Part shown: positions 9,961-18,080 of the stretch, piece after piece
How the letters are laid out: each line of letters begins with the position of its first letter
How positions within the stretch are numbered: position 1 is the first letter of the stretch
Assembly: GCF_003332305.1 (NCBI RefSeq)
Contig: NZ_QOIO01000016.1
Span: 48,238 to 112,237, forward strand
From: Microvirga aerophila
Lineage (GTDB): Bacteria > Pseudomonadota > Alphaproteobacteria > Rhizobiales > Beijerinckiaceae
Direction of reading: 5' to 3'
DNA: 64,000 bases
Program-made: the position numbers and the translations under genes
Notes under the pieces: model-generated
The model's database searches: none
Seen by the model: the letters and a program-made list of their open reading frames with translations, nothing else
What the model was told of the DNA's origin: nothing

Positions 9961-10278
9961 GCGCCGCTCTCCTGAAGTGCTTGGTCCCAACGATGTGGCG
10001 CCGCCGGGCCCCTGGCCCGATCCTCAGCCGCTGTTGTCGTCAAGGAGGTTGTATCGAAACGCACCCCTTACACGACCGGCAGCGGGGCGGCAACCGATAG
10101 GATTCTTCTGGTTGCGTCTTCCTTAACGTTAGGCTTCCTCGAGGGCGCCTCCTGCCTTGCGGCGGCCGGGCTGCGTCAGCGCGTGCCCCCCGGGAATGTT
10201 GATTCTTCGGCCCCGTTCAACCATAAGGGCGGACCGGAAGCCCGCTTTTCCTCCCCATGACCCTATAACTGGACCGAC
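9961..10278. other. Divergent intergenic region between acpXL and the phosphatase gene
   Basis: These 318 bases separate two divergently transcribed genes and should contain both promoters. I see no gene, RNA or hairpin terminator here. The AT-richer stretch at about 10095-10135 (TTCTTCTGG...CCTTAACGTTAGG) is the likeliest promoter zone, but no promoter can be assigned with confidence. Confidence 0.5.
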
Positions 10279-11001
10279 GTGATCAACAGGTTCCTCAAGC
10301 CTGAAGTCCGCTATGCGCGGCGCATGGCCCGCATCGCCCGCTGGGACAGGCCCGTCGAGAACGGGGTCGGCCGCCTGCGCGCCTGGGCGCACATGCTCCT
10401 GGCCGATCACGGGGTTTTCCGTCTCGTCTATCTCAACAAGCATCGGGTGTCGGAGCGGCTCTGGCGCTCGGCGCAGCCGGCCCCGCACCAGATCGCCCGC
10501 CTGAGGGCCGAGGGCGTGCGCACCATCATCAACCTGCGCGGCGGCCGGGAGCACGGCTCCTGGCAGCTCCAGAAGGAGACCTGCGAGCGGCTCGGCATCC
10601 ATCTGACCGAGTTCATCGTGCGCTCACGAGGCGCGCCCGATCGCGAGACCCTGCTCAACGCCAAGGCGTTCTTCGATCAGGTTGAATTTCCGGCCGTCAT
10701 GCACTGCAAGTCCGGGGCCGACCGGGCCGGGTTCGTAGCGGCCCTGTACCTCATCGTCCACGAGGGCAAGACCGTGGACGAGGCCCTGCGGCAGCTCTCG
10801 GTGCGCTTCGGACACTTCCGCTTCTCAAAGACGGGCATTTTGGACGCGTTCTTCGACCTCTACCGCCGCGAGGGCGAGGCCAAGGGCATCCCGTTCCTCG
10901 ACTGGGTCGAGCACCACTACGATGCGGAGGCCCTGGAGCGGGACTTCAAGCCGGGCTTCTGGTCCAACATCCTGGTCGACCGGATCATGCGGCGGGAGTA
11001 G
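10279..11001 (+). CDS. Tyrosine/dual-specificity-type phosphatase family protein
   Basis: This 240-residue protein has the cysteine-phosphatase loop HCKSGADRAG, with His142, nucleophile Cys143 and Arg149 (HCx5R). Upstream are RSAQPAPHQIARLRAEGVRTIINLRGG, characteristic of small DSP-like phosphatases, and a basic N-terminus. The start is a GTG at 10279; a Met at 10324 is an alternative. Enzymes of this fold act on phosphoproteins, on inositol phosphates or on phosphatidylglycerophosphate. Its position between the lipid A cluster and an MsbA-type exporter makes a lipid substrate attractive, but that is inference. It overlaps the convergent ABC transporter gene by 17 bases. Confidence 0.88.
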   Translation: MINRFLKPEVRYARRMARIARWDRPVENGVGRLRAWAHMLLADHGVFRLVYLNKHRVSERLWRSAQPAPHQIARLRAEGVRTIINLRGGREHGSWQLQKETCERLGIHLTEFIVRSRGAPDRETLLNAKAFFDQVEFPAVMHCKSGADRAGFVAALYLIVHEGKTVDEALRQLSVRFGHFRFSKTGILDAFFDLYRREGEAKGIPFLDWVEHHYDAEALERDFKPGFWSNILVDRIMRRE

Positions 11002-12769
11002 CGGTCTCGGCATCGTCCGACAGCTGCAGCCGGTGCAGGCGGGCATAGGCGCCCGCCTTGGCGATCAGAGCCTCGTGCGACCCTGTCTCCACGATCCGCC
11101 CGGCTTCCATGACGACGATCTTGTCCGCATCGCGCACGGTCGAGAGCCGATGGGCGATGACAAGGGTGGTGCGCCCCTGCATGAGCCGCCTGATGGCGTC
11201 CTGCACCAGACGCTCGGATTCCGAATCGAGCGCGCTCGTCGCCTCGTCGAGGAGCAGGATCGGGGCGTCTTTGAGGAACGCGCGGGCCAGCGACACCCGC
11301 TGACGCTCGCCACCGGAGAGCCGTCCGCCCCCCGTGCCCACCATCGTGTCGTAGCCCTCGGGCATCCGCATGATGAAGTCGTGCGCAGCGGCCGCCTTGG
11401 CGGCGGCGGTGATTTCCTCGTCGGTCGCATCGGGCCGGCCGAACGCAATGTTGGCCCGCACCGTATCGTCGAACAGCACCACGTCCTGGCTCACCACCGC
11501 GATGGCGGCGCGCAGGGATGTCAGGGTGACATCGCGCACGTTCTGGCCATCGATCAGAACGGCCCCGCGGGTCACGTCGTAGAGGCGCGGCACCAGGGAC
11601 ATCAGCGTCGATTTGCCCGAGCCCGAGCGTCCGACGAGCGCCGTGGTGCGCCCGGCTTCCGCCACGAGATCGATGTGGTCGAGCGCCACCAGATTCTGGC
11701 CGTAGGAAAAGCCGAGATCCTGGAACCGGACTTCGCCGCCTTTGACCGCGAGCGGGAGCGCGTTGGGCCTGTCCTTGATCTGTGGGGCTTCATCCATGAC
11801 CGCGAAGGTGCGCTGCAAGGCGGCCGCCGCTTCCTGAACGATGGCGTTGAGGTTGCCCAAGGCCCGGATCGGCTGGGCCGCGAGAATGAGCGCGCTGACG
11901 AAGCCGGTAAAATCGCCCACCGTGCTGCCCCCGGACACGATGCGCTGGCCGATGAGCACCAGCACGGCCGCCACCGCAAAGCCGCCGCCTGCCTCGAGCA
12001 GCGGGTCGAGCCGCCCGCGCGCGTTGGCGGCCTTCATCTTGAGCCGGCGGATCTCGTCGAAGGTGTGGGCTGCCTTGGCCTTGAGGTAGCCCTCCAGATT
12101 ATATGTCTTGGCGATGCGGGTGCCGGCTAGGCTCTCGGTGATAAGGCTCGCCATCCGGCCGGTCTGCTCCTGGGTCGAGATCGCCACCCGGCGAAGCTTC
12201 CGGCCGATCTTCTCGATCGGATAGGCGATGAACGGCACGGTGAGCCCCGCCACGACGGTCAGGACCGGGTCGATCCAGATCATCGCCGCCACAAGGGCGA
12301 CGATCGTCGTGACCTCGCGCAGGAAGACCGTAGAGAGGCGGGTCAGCGCCTCCTTGATGAACAGGAAGTCGGTGGTGAAGCGCTGCGTCAGGGCAGCCGG
12401 GCTTTCACGCCCGATCTGGGCAAGATCGGCGTCGATCAGGTGGCCGTAGAGGGCCGTCTGCATGTCGGCCTCGATCTTGGTCACCACCCGGTTGGTGAGG
12501 ATCGTCAGGGCCAGCAGGGAGAAGCCTTTCACGGACGTGACCGCGATGACGAAAATCGGACCCAGGTAGATGGCCGTCTGGTCCTTGGCCGAGAAGGCGT
12601 CGAAGGCGGCCTTGATCAGCACCGGATAGAGGCCGGTCGCGCCCGACACCAGGACGACGAGAACGAGCACCAGCGCCAGCGCCCGGGCATGCGGACGCAT
12701 CCAGTCCCGCCACAGGCGGCGGATCAGCGGAGTGGTATCGCCTCTCGACAGGAGGCTCTTGCGGGCCAT
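10985..12769 (-). CDS. MsbA-type ABC exporter (fused TMD-NBD)
   Basis: This 594-residue half-transporter has a six-helix membrane domain (about 30-330) and an ATPase domain (about 345-580). The Walker A is GRSGSGKST (380-388), the signature LSGGERQ (484-490), the Walker B ILLLDE (504-509), and the H-loop lies in VIAHRLSTV. This layout matches homodimeric lipid or drug exporters such as MsbA. Proximity to the lipid A genes makes lipid A flipping possible, but the substrate is not determined by sequence. GGAG precedes the ATG at 12769. It is transcribed convergently with the phosphatase gene. Confidence 0.92.
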   Translation of the reverse strand: MARKSLLSRGDTTPLIRRLWRDWMRPHARALALVLVLVVLVSGATGLYPVLIKAAFDAFSAKDQTAIYLGPIFVIAVTSVKGFSLLALTILTNRVVTKIEADMQTALYGHLIDADLAQIGRESPAALTQRFTTDFLFIKEALTRLSTVFLREVTTIVALVAAMIWIDPVLTVVAGLTVPFIAYPIEKIGRKLRRVAISTQEQTGRMASLITESLAGTRIAKTYNLEGYLKAKAAHTFDEIRRLKMKAANARGRLDPLLEAGGGFAVAAVLVLIGQRIVSGGSTVGDFTGFVSALILAAQPIRALGNLNAIVQEAAAALQRTFAVMDEAPQIKDRPNALPLAVKGGEVRFQDLGFSYGQNLVALDHIDLVAEAGRTTALVGRSGSGKSTLMSLVPRLYDVTRGAVLIDGQNVRDVTLTSLRAAIAVVSQDVVLFDDTVRANIAFGRPDATDEEITAAAKAAAAHDFIMRMPEGYDTMVGTGGGRLSGGERQRVSLARAFLKDAPILLLDEATSALDSESERLVQDAIRRLMQGRTTLVIAHRLSTVRDADKIVVMEAGRIVETGSHEALIAKAGAYARLHRLQLSDDAETATPAA

Positions 12770-12883
12770 GGTGCGCTCCAGGATCAGGCGTCCGGGTAGC
12801 ATGAGGAAGAGAGAGCAGCAAACCACGCAAGCGTAGTGTTACGGTTGCTATATACTATAACAAACTCCACTGAGGTGGTTGAA

Positions 12884-13252
12884 ATGAAGGCTCTGCCCAA
12901 GAAGTGGCGTGTTCATCAGGGTCGCGACCCTGAAGCGGAACTGCACAACCTAAAACGACGGTTCCAAGCCGTGTCGGGTCGTTTTCACCGTACGGTGAGA
13001 CTTCGCCGGATGTATCGGTTGCTCAAAATGGCGGGGATCGCTGCAGTAGCGTCCTTTGCCATCACCTGGATTTCGATGAGCTTCAGCCCGTGGCCTCTGC
13101 TCACGACGCTCAGGCACTTAGCAGCTTTTCCCCACTGCAATGCCGCCCGTGCCGTTGATCTAGCCCCGGCAAACAGAGGCGAACCCGGCTATTGGCAACA
13201 CCACGATAGGGATAAGGACGGCAAGTCCTGCGAGCCATGGACGATGCCTTGA
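12884..13252 (+). CDS. Membrane-anchored Excalibur-domain protein
   Basis: This 122-residue protein starts with a basic helix-rich region and has one transmembrane segment (about 51-69). It ends in an Excalibur calcium-binding motif, CNAARAVDLAPANRGEPGYW followed by DRDKDGKSCE. Excalibur modules coordinate calcium through the DxDxDG loop, and the flanking cysteines form a disulfide outside the cytoplasm. The ATG at 12884 has GAGGTGG upstream. The 114-base divergent region to the ABC transporter is AT-rich (TATATACTATAAC) and probably holds its promoter. The function of this family is unknown. Confidence 0.85.
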   Translation: MKALPKKWRVHQGRDPEAELHNLKRRFQAVSGRFHRTVRLRRMYRLLKMAGIAAVASFAITWISMSFSPWPLLTTLRHLAAFPHCNAARAVDLAPANRGEPGYWQHHDRDKDGKSCEPWTMP

Positions 13253-13282
13253 GTTTGACGAGACCCTCGAGCCCCAAACAGC

Positions 13283-13308
13283 AAAAAGCCGCCCGAAGGC
13301 GGCTTTTG
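13283..13308. terminator. Bidirectional intrinsic terminator
   Basis: AAAAGCCGCC-CGAA-GGCGGCTTTT forms a 10-bp GC-rich stem with a tetraloop and flanking A and T runs on both sides. It can end both the Excalibur gene (plus) and tRNA-Gly (minus). Confidence 0.88.
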
Positions 13309-13333
13309 CAGATCCAGCGTAATGCTTGGAAAT

Positions 13334-13408
13334 TGGAGCGGGCGAAGGGATTCGAACCCTCGACCCCAACCTTGGCAAGGTTGTGCTCTACCCCTGAGCT
13401 ACACCCGC
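13334..13408 (-). tRNA. tRNA-Gly (anticodon GCC)
   Basis: On the minus strand the 75 bases fold as a complete cloverleaf. The acceptor GCGGGTG pairs with CGCCCGC (one G-U). The D arm contains AGCTCAGGGGTAGAGC, and the anticodon loop is TTGCCAA (anticodon GCC). The T arm carries GGTTCGAATCC. Discriminator T and the CCA end are encoded. It lies between two protein genes and its terminator is the hairpin at 13283-13308. Confidence 0.97.
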
Positions 13409-13563
13409 GCTCCGCGACGCCGGGGCGTCGTTGCGAGGCCGCTGATGTGCCCCAAAACGATTCGTATTGCAAGCGCTTTTCGCCAGAAGTTTCACCAGAA
13501 CCGCTTGAGCCCTGCGGGCACGGCCGCTAGAACCCGGACACGATTGGAGTTTTTGAAGAAGCC

Positions 13564-14103
13564 GTGTCCCATCTCTCTCCGCAAGCACTCCTGGATCATC
13601 TGACAAGCCTCGGCATCAGGGCCGAAACCGTCGAGCACGAGCCGGTGTTCACCGTGGCCGAATCGCAGCACGTGAAGGCGAGGATCCCCGGGGCGCACTC
13701 GAAAAACCTGTTCCTCAAGGACAAGAAGGGCCGCCTGTTTCTGATCACGGCGAAATCCGAGACGCCGATCGACCTGAAGCGCGCCCACGAGGCGGTCGGC
13801 GCCTCGGGCCGCCTGTCCTTCGGGTCCGCTGATCAGCTGCGCATGGTGCTGGGCGTCGAGCCGGGCTCCGTGACGCCCTTTGCGGTGGCCAATGACAAGG
13901 CGCGCCAAGTCACCATGATTCTCGACGCCAACCTGATGGAGCACGAACGGGTGAATTTCCATCCGCTCGTCAACTCCATGACCACAGGCGTCTCTCGGGA
14001 AGACCTGTTAAAGTTCTTGCGCTTTACCGGTCACGAGCCCCTCATCCTTCGCCTGCCCGAGCCGCCCCAGGAATTGCCAGACGCCTCTGCCAATCCCATG
14101 TGA
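13564..14103 (+). CDS. YbaK/ProX-family aminoacyl-tRNA deacylase
   Basis: This 179-residue single-domain YbaK/EbsC-fold protein has the conserved segments EHEPVFTVAES, GAHSKNLFLKDKKGRLFLITA and LGVEPGSVTPFAVANDKA. Free-standing members of this group (PrdX/ProXp) hydrolyse mischarged tRNA, typically Ala-tRNA(Pro), in trans. The lysine in KNLFLKDKK is the family substrate-contact residue. The start is a GTG at 13564. The exact tRNA specificity is not visible in the sequence. It is followed 39 bases later by the thioredoxin gene on the same strand. Confidence 0.9.
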   Translation: MSHLSPQALLDHLTSLGIRAETVEHEPVFTVAESQHVKARIPGAHSKNLFLKDKKGRLFLITAKSETPIDLKRAHEAVGASGRLSFGSADQLRMVLGVEPGSVTPFAVANDKARQVTMILDANLMEHERVNFHPLVNSMTTGVSREDLLKFLRFTGHEPLILRLPEPPQELPDASANPM

Positions 14104-14142
14104 TGAGGGACATTCCCTCCCACGCTTTCTTTCGAGGATCGC

Positions 14143-15048
14143 ATGCTTTCCGACACCCCCTCCCCGGCCAATCCGCCCGACGACCTCGTGAAGGACACCA
14201 CCACCGCAAGCTTCCGCCAGGACGTGCTGGCCGAGTCGATGCAGCAGCCCGTGCTGGTCGATTTCTGGGCTCCTTGGTGCGGACCCTGCAAGCAGCTCAC
14301 GCCGATCTTGGAAAAGGCCGTGCGCGCCGCCGGCGGCAAGGTGAAGCTCGTCAAGATGAACATCGACGAGCATCCGCAGATCGCAGGCCAGCTCGGGGTG
14401 CAATCGATTCCGGCGGTGTTCGCGTTCCAGCGCGGGCAGCCCGTCGACGGCTTCATGGGGGCGCTGCCCGAGGGCCAGATCAAGAGCTTCATCGAGCGCC
14501 TCGTCGGGCCTCTGGGTCCCAGCCAGACCGACGAGATTCTGGCCGAGGCCGACCGCTTGGCCGCCGAGGGCGACGCCGGCGGCGCGGCCGAGCTCTATGC
14601 GGCCGTCCTGTCGCAGGACCCCGAAAACATTGCGGCGCTGGCCGCCCTGGCCAAGCTCCATGTGGATCTCGGAGACCTGGAGAACGCCCGGCGCCTGCTT
14701 GAAATGGCCCCGCCCGCCAAGGCCAACGATCCGGCGATCCTCGGGGCCCGCGCGGCCATCGAGCTCGCCGAGCAGGCCGGCTCCCTTGGCGACGTCGCCG
14801 ATCTCCAGCGCAAGGTGGAGGCCGACCCGCAGGACCATCAGGCCCGCTTCGATCTCGCCATCGCGTTGAACGCGCGCAACCGGCGTCAAGAAGCTGCGGA
14901 CCAGCTCCTTGAAATCGTCCGCCGGGACCGCAATTGGAACGAGGACGGCGCACGCAAGCAGCTTGTCCAATTCTTCGAGGCCTGGGGTCCGATGGATGAG
15001 ATGACCCTCGCGGGACGGCGGAAGCTTTCCTCGATTCTGTTTGCTTGA
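14143..15048 (+). CDS. cnoX: Thioredoxin-TPR co-chaperone CnoX (YbbN family)
   Basis: This 301-residue protein has an N-terminal thioredoxin domain (about 18-125) with the active site WCGPC (Cys46, Cys49) and the cis-proline region QSIPAVFAF. A C-terminal TPR-like helical region follows (about 130-300). This is the YbbN/CnoX architecture. The Escherichia coli protein acts as a chaperone-redox protein handing substrates to GroEL. The intact CxxC suggests retained redox activity, as in other alphaproteobacterial forms. It precedes the LonN-domain gene with 26 bases between them. Confidence 0.93.
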   Translation: MLSDTPSPANPPDDLVKDTTTASFRQDVLAESMQQPVLVDFWAPWCGPCKQLTPILEKAVRAAGGKVKLVKMNIDEHPQIAGQLGVQSIPAVFAFQRGQPVDGFMGALPEGQIKSFIERLVGPLGPSQTDEILAEADRLAAEGDAGGAAELYAAVLSQDPENIAALAALAKLHVDLGDLENARRLLEMAPPAKANDPAILGARAAIELAEQAGSLGDVADLQRKVEADPQDHQARFDLAIALNARNRRQEAADQLLEIVRRDRNWNEDGARKQLVQFFEAWGPMDEMTLAGRRKLSSILFA

Positions 15049-15074
15049 CGCCGCTCCACCGTTGGGAGATCGGC

Positions 15075-15746
15075 ATGGGAATGAACGCGGTTTACCGAGG
15101 GCCTGGGGATTGTCCCACGGTCATCCCGGTCTTTCCGCTTCCCGGAGCTCTTCTCCTGCCCCGGGGCCAGATGCCCCTCAACATCTTCGAGCCACGCTAT
15201 CTGGCCATGGTGGACGAGGCCCTTAAGAGCGACCGCGTCATCGGCATGATCCAGCCGGATGCGGATGGCGGCGGCACCCGCACGGCCCCCAAGCTCTACG
15301 AGGTGGGCTGCGCGGGCCGCATCACGCAATTCGCCGAGACGGGAGACGGGCGCTACCTGGTCACCCTGGTGGGCATCGCCCGATTCCGGGTCGAGGAGGA
15401 GCTGTCCACCACGACGCCGTATCGCCAGTGCCGAGTCGATTTCGAACCCTATGAGGTCGATTTCACGGCGCGGGCCGGCGAGAATGAGGTCGACCGGGCC
15501 GGCGTCGTGCAGGCCCTGCGCGACTTCGTCAAAGCCGCCGACGTGCGGGTCGACTGGCAGGGCATCGAGCAGGCACCCAATGAGGCCCTGGTCAACGCGC
15601 TTTGCATGATGAGCCCCTTCGGCGTGCGCGAGAAGCAGGCTCTCTTGGAAGCGTCCGACCTCAAGACCCGCGCCGAGGCCCTGATCGCCCTCACCGAGAT
15701 CGAACTCGCCCGCGGCGGGACAAGCTCGGATTCCACACTCCAATAG
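15075..15746 (+). CDS. Lon N-terminal-domain (LonN/PUA-like) protein
   Basis: This 223-residue stand-alone Lon substrate-binding domain begins with the signature IPVFPLPGALLLPRGQMPLNIFEPRYLAMV. It continues with RVIGMIQP and GRITQFAETGDGRYLVTLVGIARF. There is no AAA+ or protease part. Such proteins are conserved next to ybbN and Trm112-like genes in Hyphomicrobiales; their function is unknown, perhaps a substrate adaptor. The ATG at 15075 has GGGAG six bases upstream; a second Met lies two codons later. Confidence 0.9.
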   Translation: MGMNAVYRGPGDCPTVIPVFPLPGALLLPRGQMPLNIFEPRYLAMVDEALKSDRVIGMIQPDADGGGTRTAPKLYEVGCAGRITQFAETGDGRYLVTLVGIARFRVEEELSTTTPYRQCRVDFEPYEVDFTARAGENEVDRAGVVQALRDFVKAADVRVDWQGIEQAPNEALVNALCMMSPFGVREKQALLEASDLKTRAEALIALTEIELARGGTSSDSTLQ

Positions 15747-15755
15747 GCACGTTCC

Positions 15756-15962
15756 ATGACCGAAGACACGCCCCAGCCCGTCGAGGCGACCCGGATCGAC
15801 CCCAAGCTGCTCGAACTGCTGGTCTGCCCCCTGACGAAGGAATCCCTCGACTACGACCCGGTGCGCCAGGAGCTGATCAGCCGGCAGGCGAAACTCGCCT
15901 ATCCGATCCGCGACGGCATTCCGATCATGCTGCCCGAGGAGGCGCGGCCATTGGGTGATTGA
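15756..15962 (+). CDS. Trm112-like small protein (UPF0434/YcaR)
   Basis: This 68-residue protein has the core [17 protein letters not shown] followed by [17 protein letters not shown], the Trm112/YcaR fold signature. Only one cysteine of the usual zinc-binding set remains. Trm112 proteins are small activators of methyltransferases in other domains of life; the role of bacterial members is not settled. It starts 9 bases after the LonN gene, so the three genes from cnoX probably form one operon. Confidence 0.9.
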   Translation: MTEDTPQPVEATRIDPKLLELLVCPLTKESLDYDPVRQELISRQAKLAYPIRDGIPIMLPEEARPLGD

Positions 15963-16107
15963 GGCAGTTGGTCGGAGTGAAAGTTTCAACGTGGGAGCGC
16001 TGCTGCCAATGGCTGAAGCACGCCGCAGCTCCCGCTTTCGCCTCTCCATGAGGGAAAGTTTGCGCGGAGCACGGGTGTATGCTCGTACCGCACGTGCCGC
16101 CGCTGCT

Positions 16108-16378
16108 CTCCTCCCCCTTGCGGGGAGGAGGTGGAGGTGGGGGTCGGACAGTCAGAGCGCCGTGCTCGACTGTTGAAGCGCGAGGCGGCTACAGCCTAAC
16201 CTCCCGATCTCTCACCCGGTCGCACCACCCCCACCCGGCTGCTGACGCAGCCACCCTCCCCGCAAGGGGGAGGGAACCCGCGTGGCGCATCGTCAGGCAT
16301 TGTGCCCGCTCCTCCGGTCGCACTGCCCCTCACCCGGACCTTCGGCCCGATCTCTCCCACCGGAGGTGGAGGACGCGC
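16108..16378. repeat. Family A palindromic repeat cluster
   Basis: The 420 bases between the Trm112-like gene and the CitE-like gene contain no convincing gene. CTCCTCCCCCTTGCGGGGAG at 16108 is mirrored near 16256-16275 by CCCTCCCCGCAAGGGGGAGG, with CCACCCCCACCCGGCTGCTG inside. A second hairpin-like stretch (CTCACCCGGACC...CTCTCCCACCGG) follows at about 16328-16378. The same element is found at 41147-41270. Confidence 0.75.
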
Positions 16379-16382
16379 GTGA

Positions 16383-17264
16383 CTATTCCCGCTCCGCAAT
16401 TGCCTCCGCCAACGCCACCACACGTTTCGCCATCTCCGCATGCAGCCGCTCGACCATGCGGCCGTTGAGGGGAATGACGCCCTTGTGGGCATTCTCGGGC
16501 CGTTCGAACGCCGCGACGATGGCACGGGCGGCCTCCAGTTCGTCCGAGGTCGGCCCGAAGACCTCGTTGGCGGCGGAGATCTGGCTAGGGTGGATCAGGC
16601 TCTTGCCGTCGAAACCGCAATCGCGTCCCTGTTCGCACTCGGCCCTAAAGCCCGCCTCGTCGGAGAGGTTGTTGTAGACGCCGTCCAAGATGTCGATCCC
16701 ATAGGCCCGCGCGGCCGCCACCGCGTTCATGAGCCAGGGGAGCATCGCGGCCCGTCCAGGCAGTAGGCGCGCGCGGGTTTCCTTCGCGAGATCGTTCGTT
16801 CCCATGACGAAGCAGGAGAGCCTCGTGTCCACGTCGTAGGCGGCGCTGGCGATGGCCGAGAGGTCGAGCAGCGCGAAAGGAGTCTCGATCATGGCCCAGA
16901 CCCGGGTTCGCTCCGGCGCGCCGTGCCGCCGCAGGCGCAGGCCCACGGCCGCCAGGGTCTCGGCGGACGAAACCTTCGGGATCAGGACCGCGTCCGGCGC
17001 GGCGCCAGCCACCGCCGCGAGATCGTTCTCGCCCCAGGGCGTATCGAGCGCGTTGATGCGGATCACCACCTCGCGGGAGCCATAGCGGCCCTCCCGCACG
17101 GCAGCGCAGACCTGGTCGCGCGCAACCGACTTGGCGTCGGGCGCAACCGCATCCTCCAAGTCGAGGATCAGCACATCGGCCGCCAAGGCTTTGGCTTTTT
17201 CGAGCGCTCGGGCGTTCGAGCCCGGCATGTAGAGGGCGCTGCGGCGCGGGCGGATGGTGCTCAT
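16383..17264 (-). CDS. CitE-like CoA-ester lyase (HpcH/HpaI aldolase family)
   Basis: This 293-residue TIM-barrel lyase has RRSALYMPGSN at the N-terminus. The metal/substrate motif is ILDLEDAVAPDAK, the acidic metal-site segment is WAMIETPFALL, and GTNDLAKE and DGKSLIHPSQI lie near the C-terminus. These features fit the CitE/malyl-CoA/citramalyl-CoA lyase group, which cleaves or forms beta-hydroxyacyl-CoA thioesters with magnesium. Substrate choice cannot be deduced. The ATG at 17264 has GAG seven bases upstream; a Met four codons earlier (17276) is possible. It is divergent from the DUF429 gene. Confidence 0.9.
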   Translation of the reverse strand: MSTIRPRRSALYMPGSNARALEKAKALAADVLILDLEDAVAPDAKSVARDQVCAAVREGRYGSREVVIRINALDTPWGENDLAAVAGAAPDAVLIPKVSSAETLAAVGLRLRRHGAPERTRVWAMIETPFALLDLSAIASAAYDVDTRLSCFVMGTNDLAKETRARLLPGRAAMLPWLMNAVAAARAYGIDILDGVYNNLSDEAGFRAECEQGRDCGFDGKSLIHPSQISAANEVFGPTSDELEAARAIVAAFERPENAHKGVIPLNGRMVERLHAEMAKRVVALAEAIAERE

Positions 17265-17342
17265 GGTCTTTCTCATTCTCTGCACGACTTGTAATAGGGC
17301 AGCGCTGGCGGCGCTATTCGCAAATGCAGGAGAAGGCGCGTC

Positions 17343-18080
17343 GTGTGGGTTGCGGGGGTGGATGGTTGCCCGGCGGGGTGGATCGCGGTGCTGATGCGCC
17401 GGGACGATCCGCTTGTTCATCACGTGCGTGTTGTTCCGCGTTTCACGGATATCGTCGACGGGACTGAACAGCCTGCTTTCCTTGCCGTCGACATGCCAAT
17501 CGGTCTGCCCGATCACACGGAGGGCTCGGGCCTGCTGCCTGAAAAACTCGTTCGCTCGCTTCTCGGAGCCCGCCAGTCCTCGGTGTTCGCGATTCCCTCC
17601 CGGGCTGCGGTTCATGCGCAAAGCTATGAAGACGCCTGTGCGCTTGCCGCCTCCACGTCCGATCCTCCGCGCAAGGTCTCGCGTCAGGGCTTCAACATCT
17701 TTCCGAAGATCGTGGAATTGGATGCGCTTCTGCGCCGGCGGCCCGAGCTCGCGCCGAGGCTGTACGAGGTTCATCCGGAGGTGGCCTTCTGGTCCCTCAA
17801 CGGCGAGAGCCCCCTTGCCGAACCCAAGAAGGTGAAGAGCCGCCCCTATGAGCCAGGGCTCGCCCTGCGCCGGGATCTCCTGCGACGGGCCGGCCTTCCC
17901 GCCGCGCTGATCGATGCCCGTCCGCCTCGGGGCGCGGCGGCGGACGACCTTCTGGATGCTCTGGCGGGGTTGACGGTGGCCCTGGATATCGCGACAGGTG
18001 GGGGGCGATCCTTTCCCGAACCGCCCGGTCGTGACGCGCATGGCCTGCCGGTCGCAATCTGGACCTTACGCCGCCGATGA
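17343..18080 (+). CDS. DUF429 domain protein (predicted RNase H-like fold)
   Basis: This 245-residue protein has VAGVDGCPAGWIAVL at its start, AVDMPIGLPD in the middle, and EVHPEVAFWSLNG followed by RGAAADDLLDALAGL. These are the hallmark blocks of DUF429, a predicted nuclease-like fold of unknown substrate; the acidic residues in VDGCPAG and AVDMPIG would be the putative metal ligands. The start is a GTG at 17343 with AGGAGA upstream. Its stop overlaps the ATG of the threonine dehydratase gene, so the two are probably cotranscribed. Confidence 0.87.
   Translation: MWVAGVDGCPAGWIAVLMRRDDPLVHHVRVVPRFTDIVDGTEQPAFLAVDMPIGLPDHTEGSGLLPEKLVRSLLGARQSSVFAIPSRAAVHAQSYEDACALAASTSDPPRKVSRQGFNIFPKIVELDALLRRRPELAPRLYEVHPEVAFWSLNGESPLAEPKKVKSRPYEPGLALRRDLLRRAGLPAALIDARPPRGAAADDLLDALAGLTVALDIATGGGRSFPEPPGRDAHGLPVAIWTLRRR

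Noticed and set aside
13564..14103. Prolyl-tRNA synthetase editing domain fragment
   Set aside because: The protein is complete as a free-standing YbaK-fold deacylase with its own start and stop; no synthetase sequence is adjacent.
15955..16176. 73-codon open frame after the Trm112-like gene
   Set aside because: It runs into the family A repeat and has Arg/Ser-rich, non-native composition; no family features.
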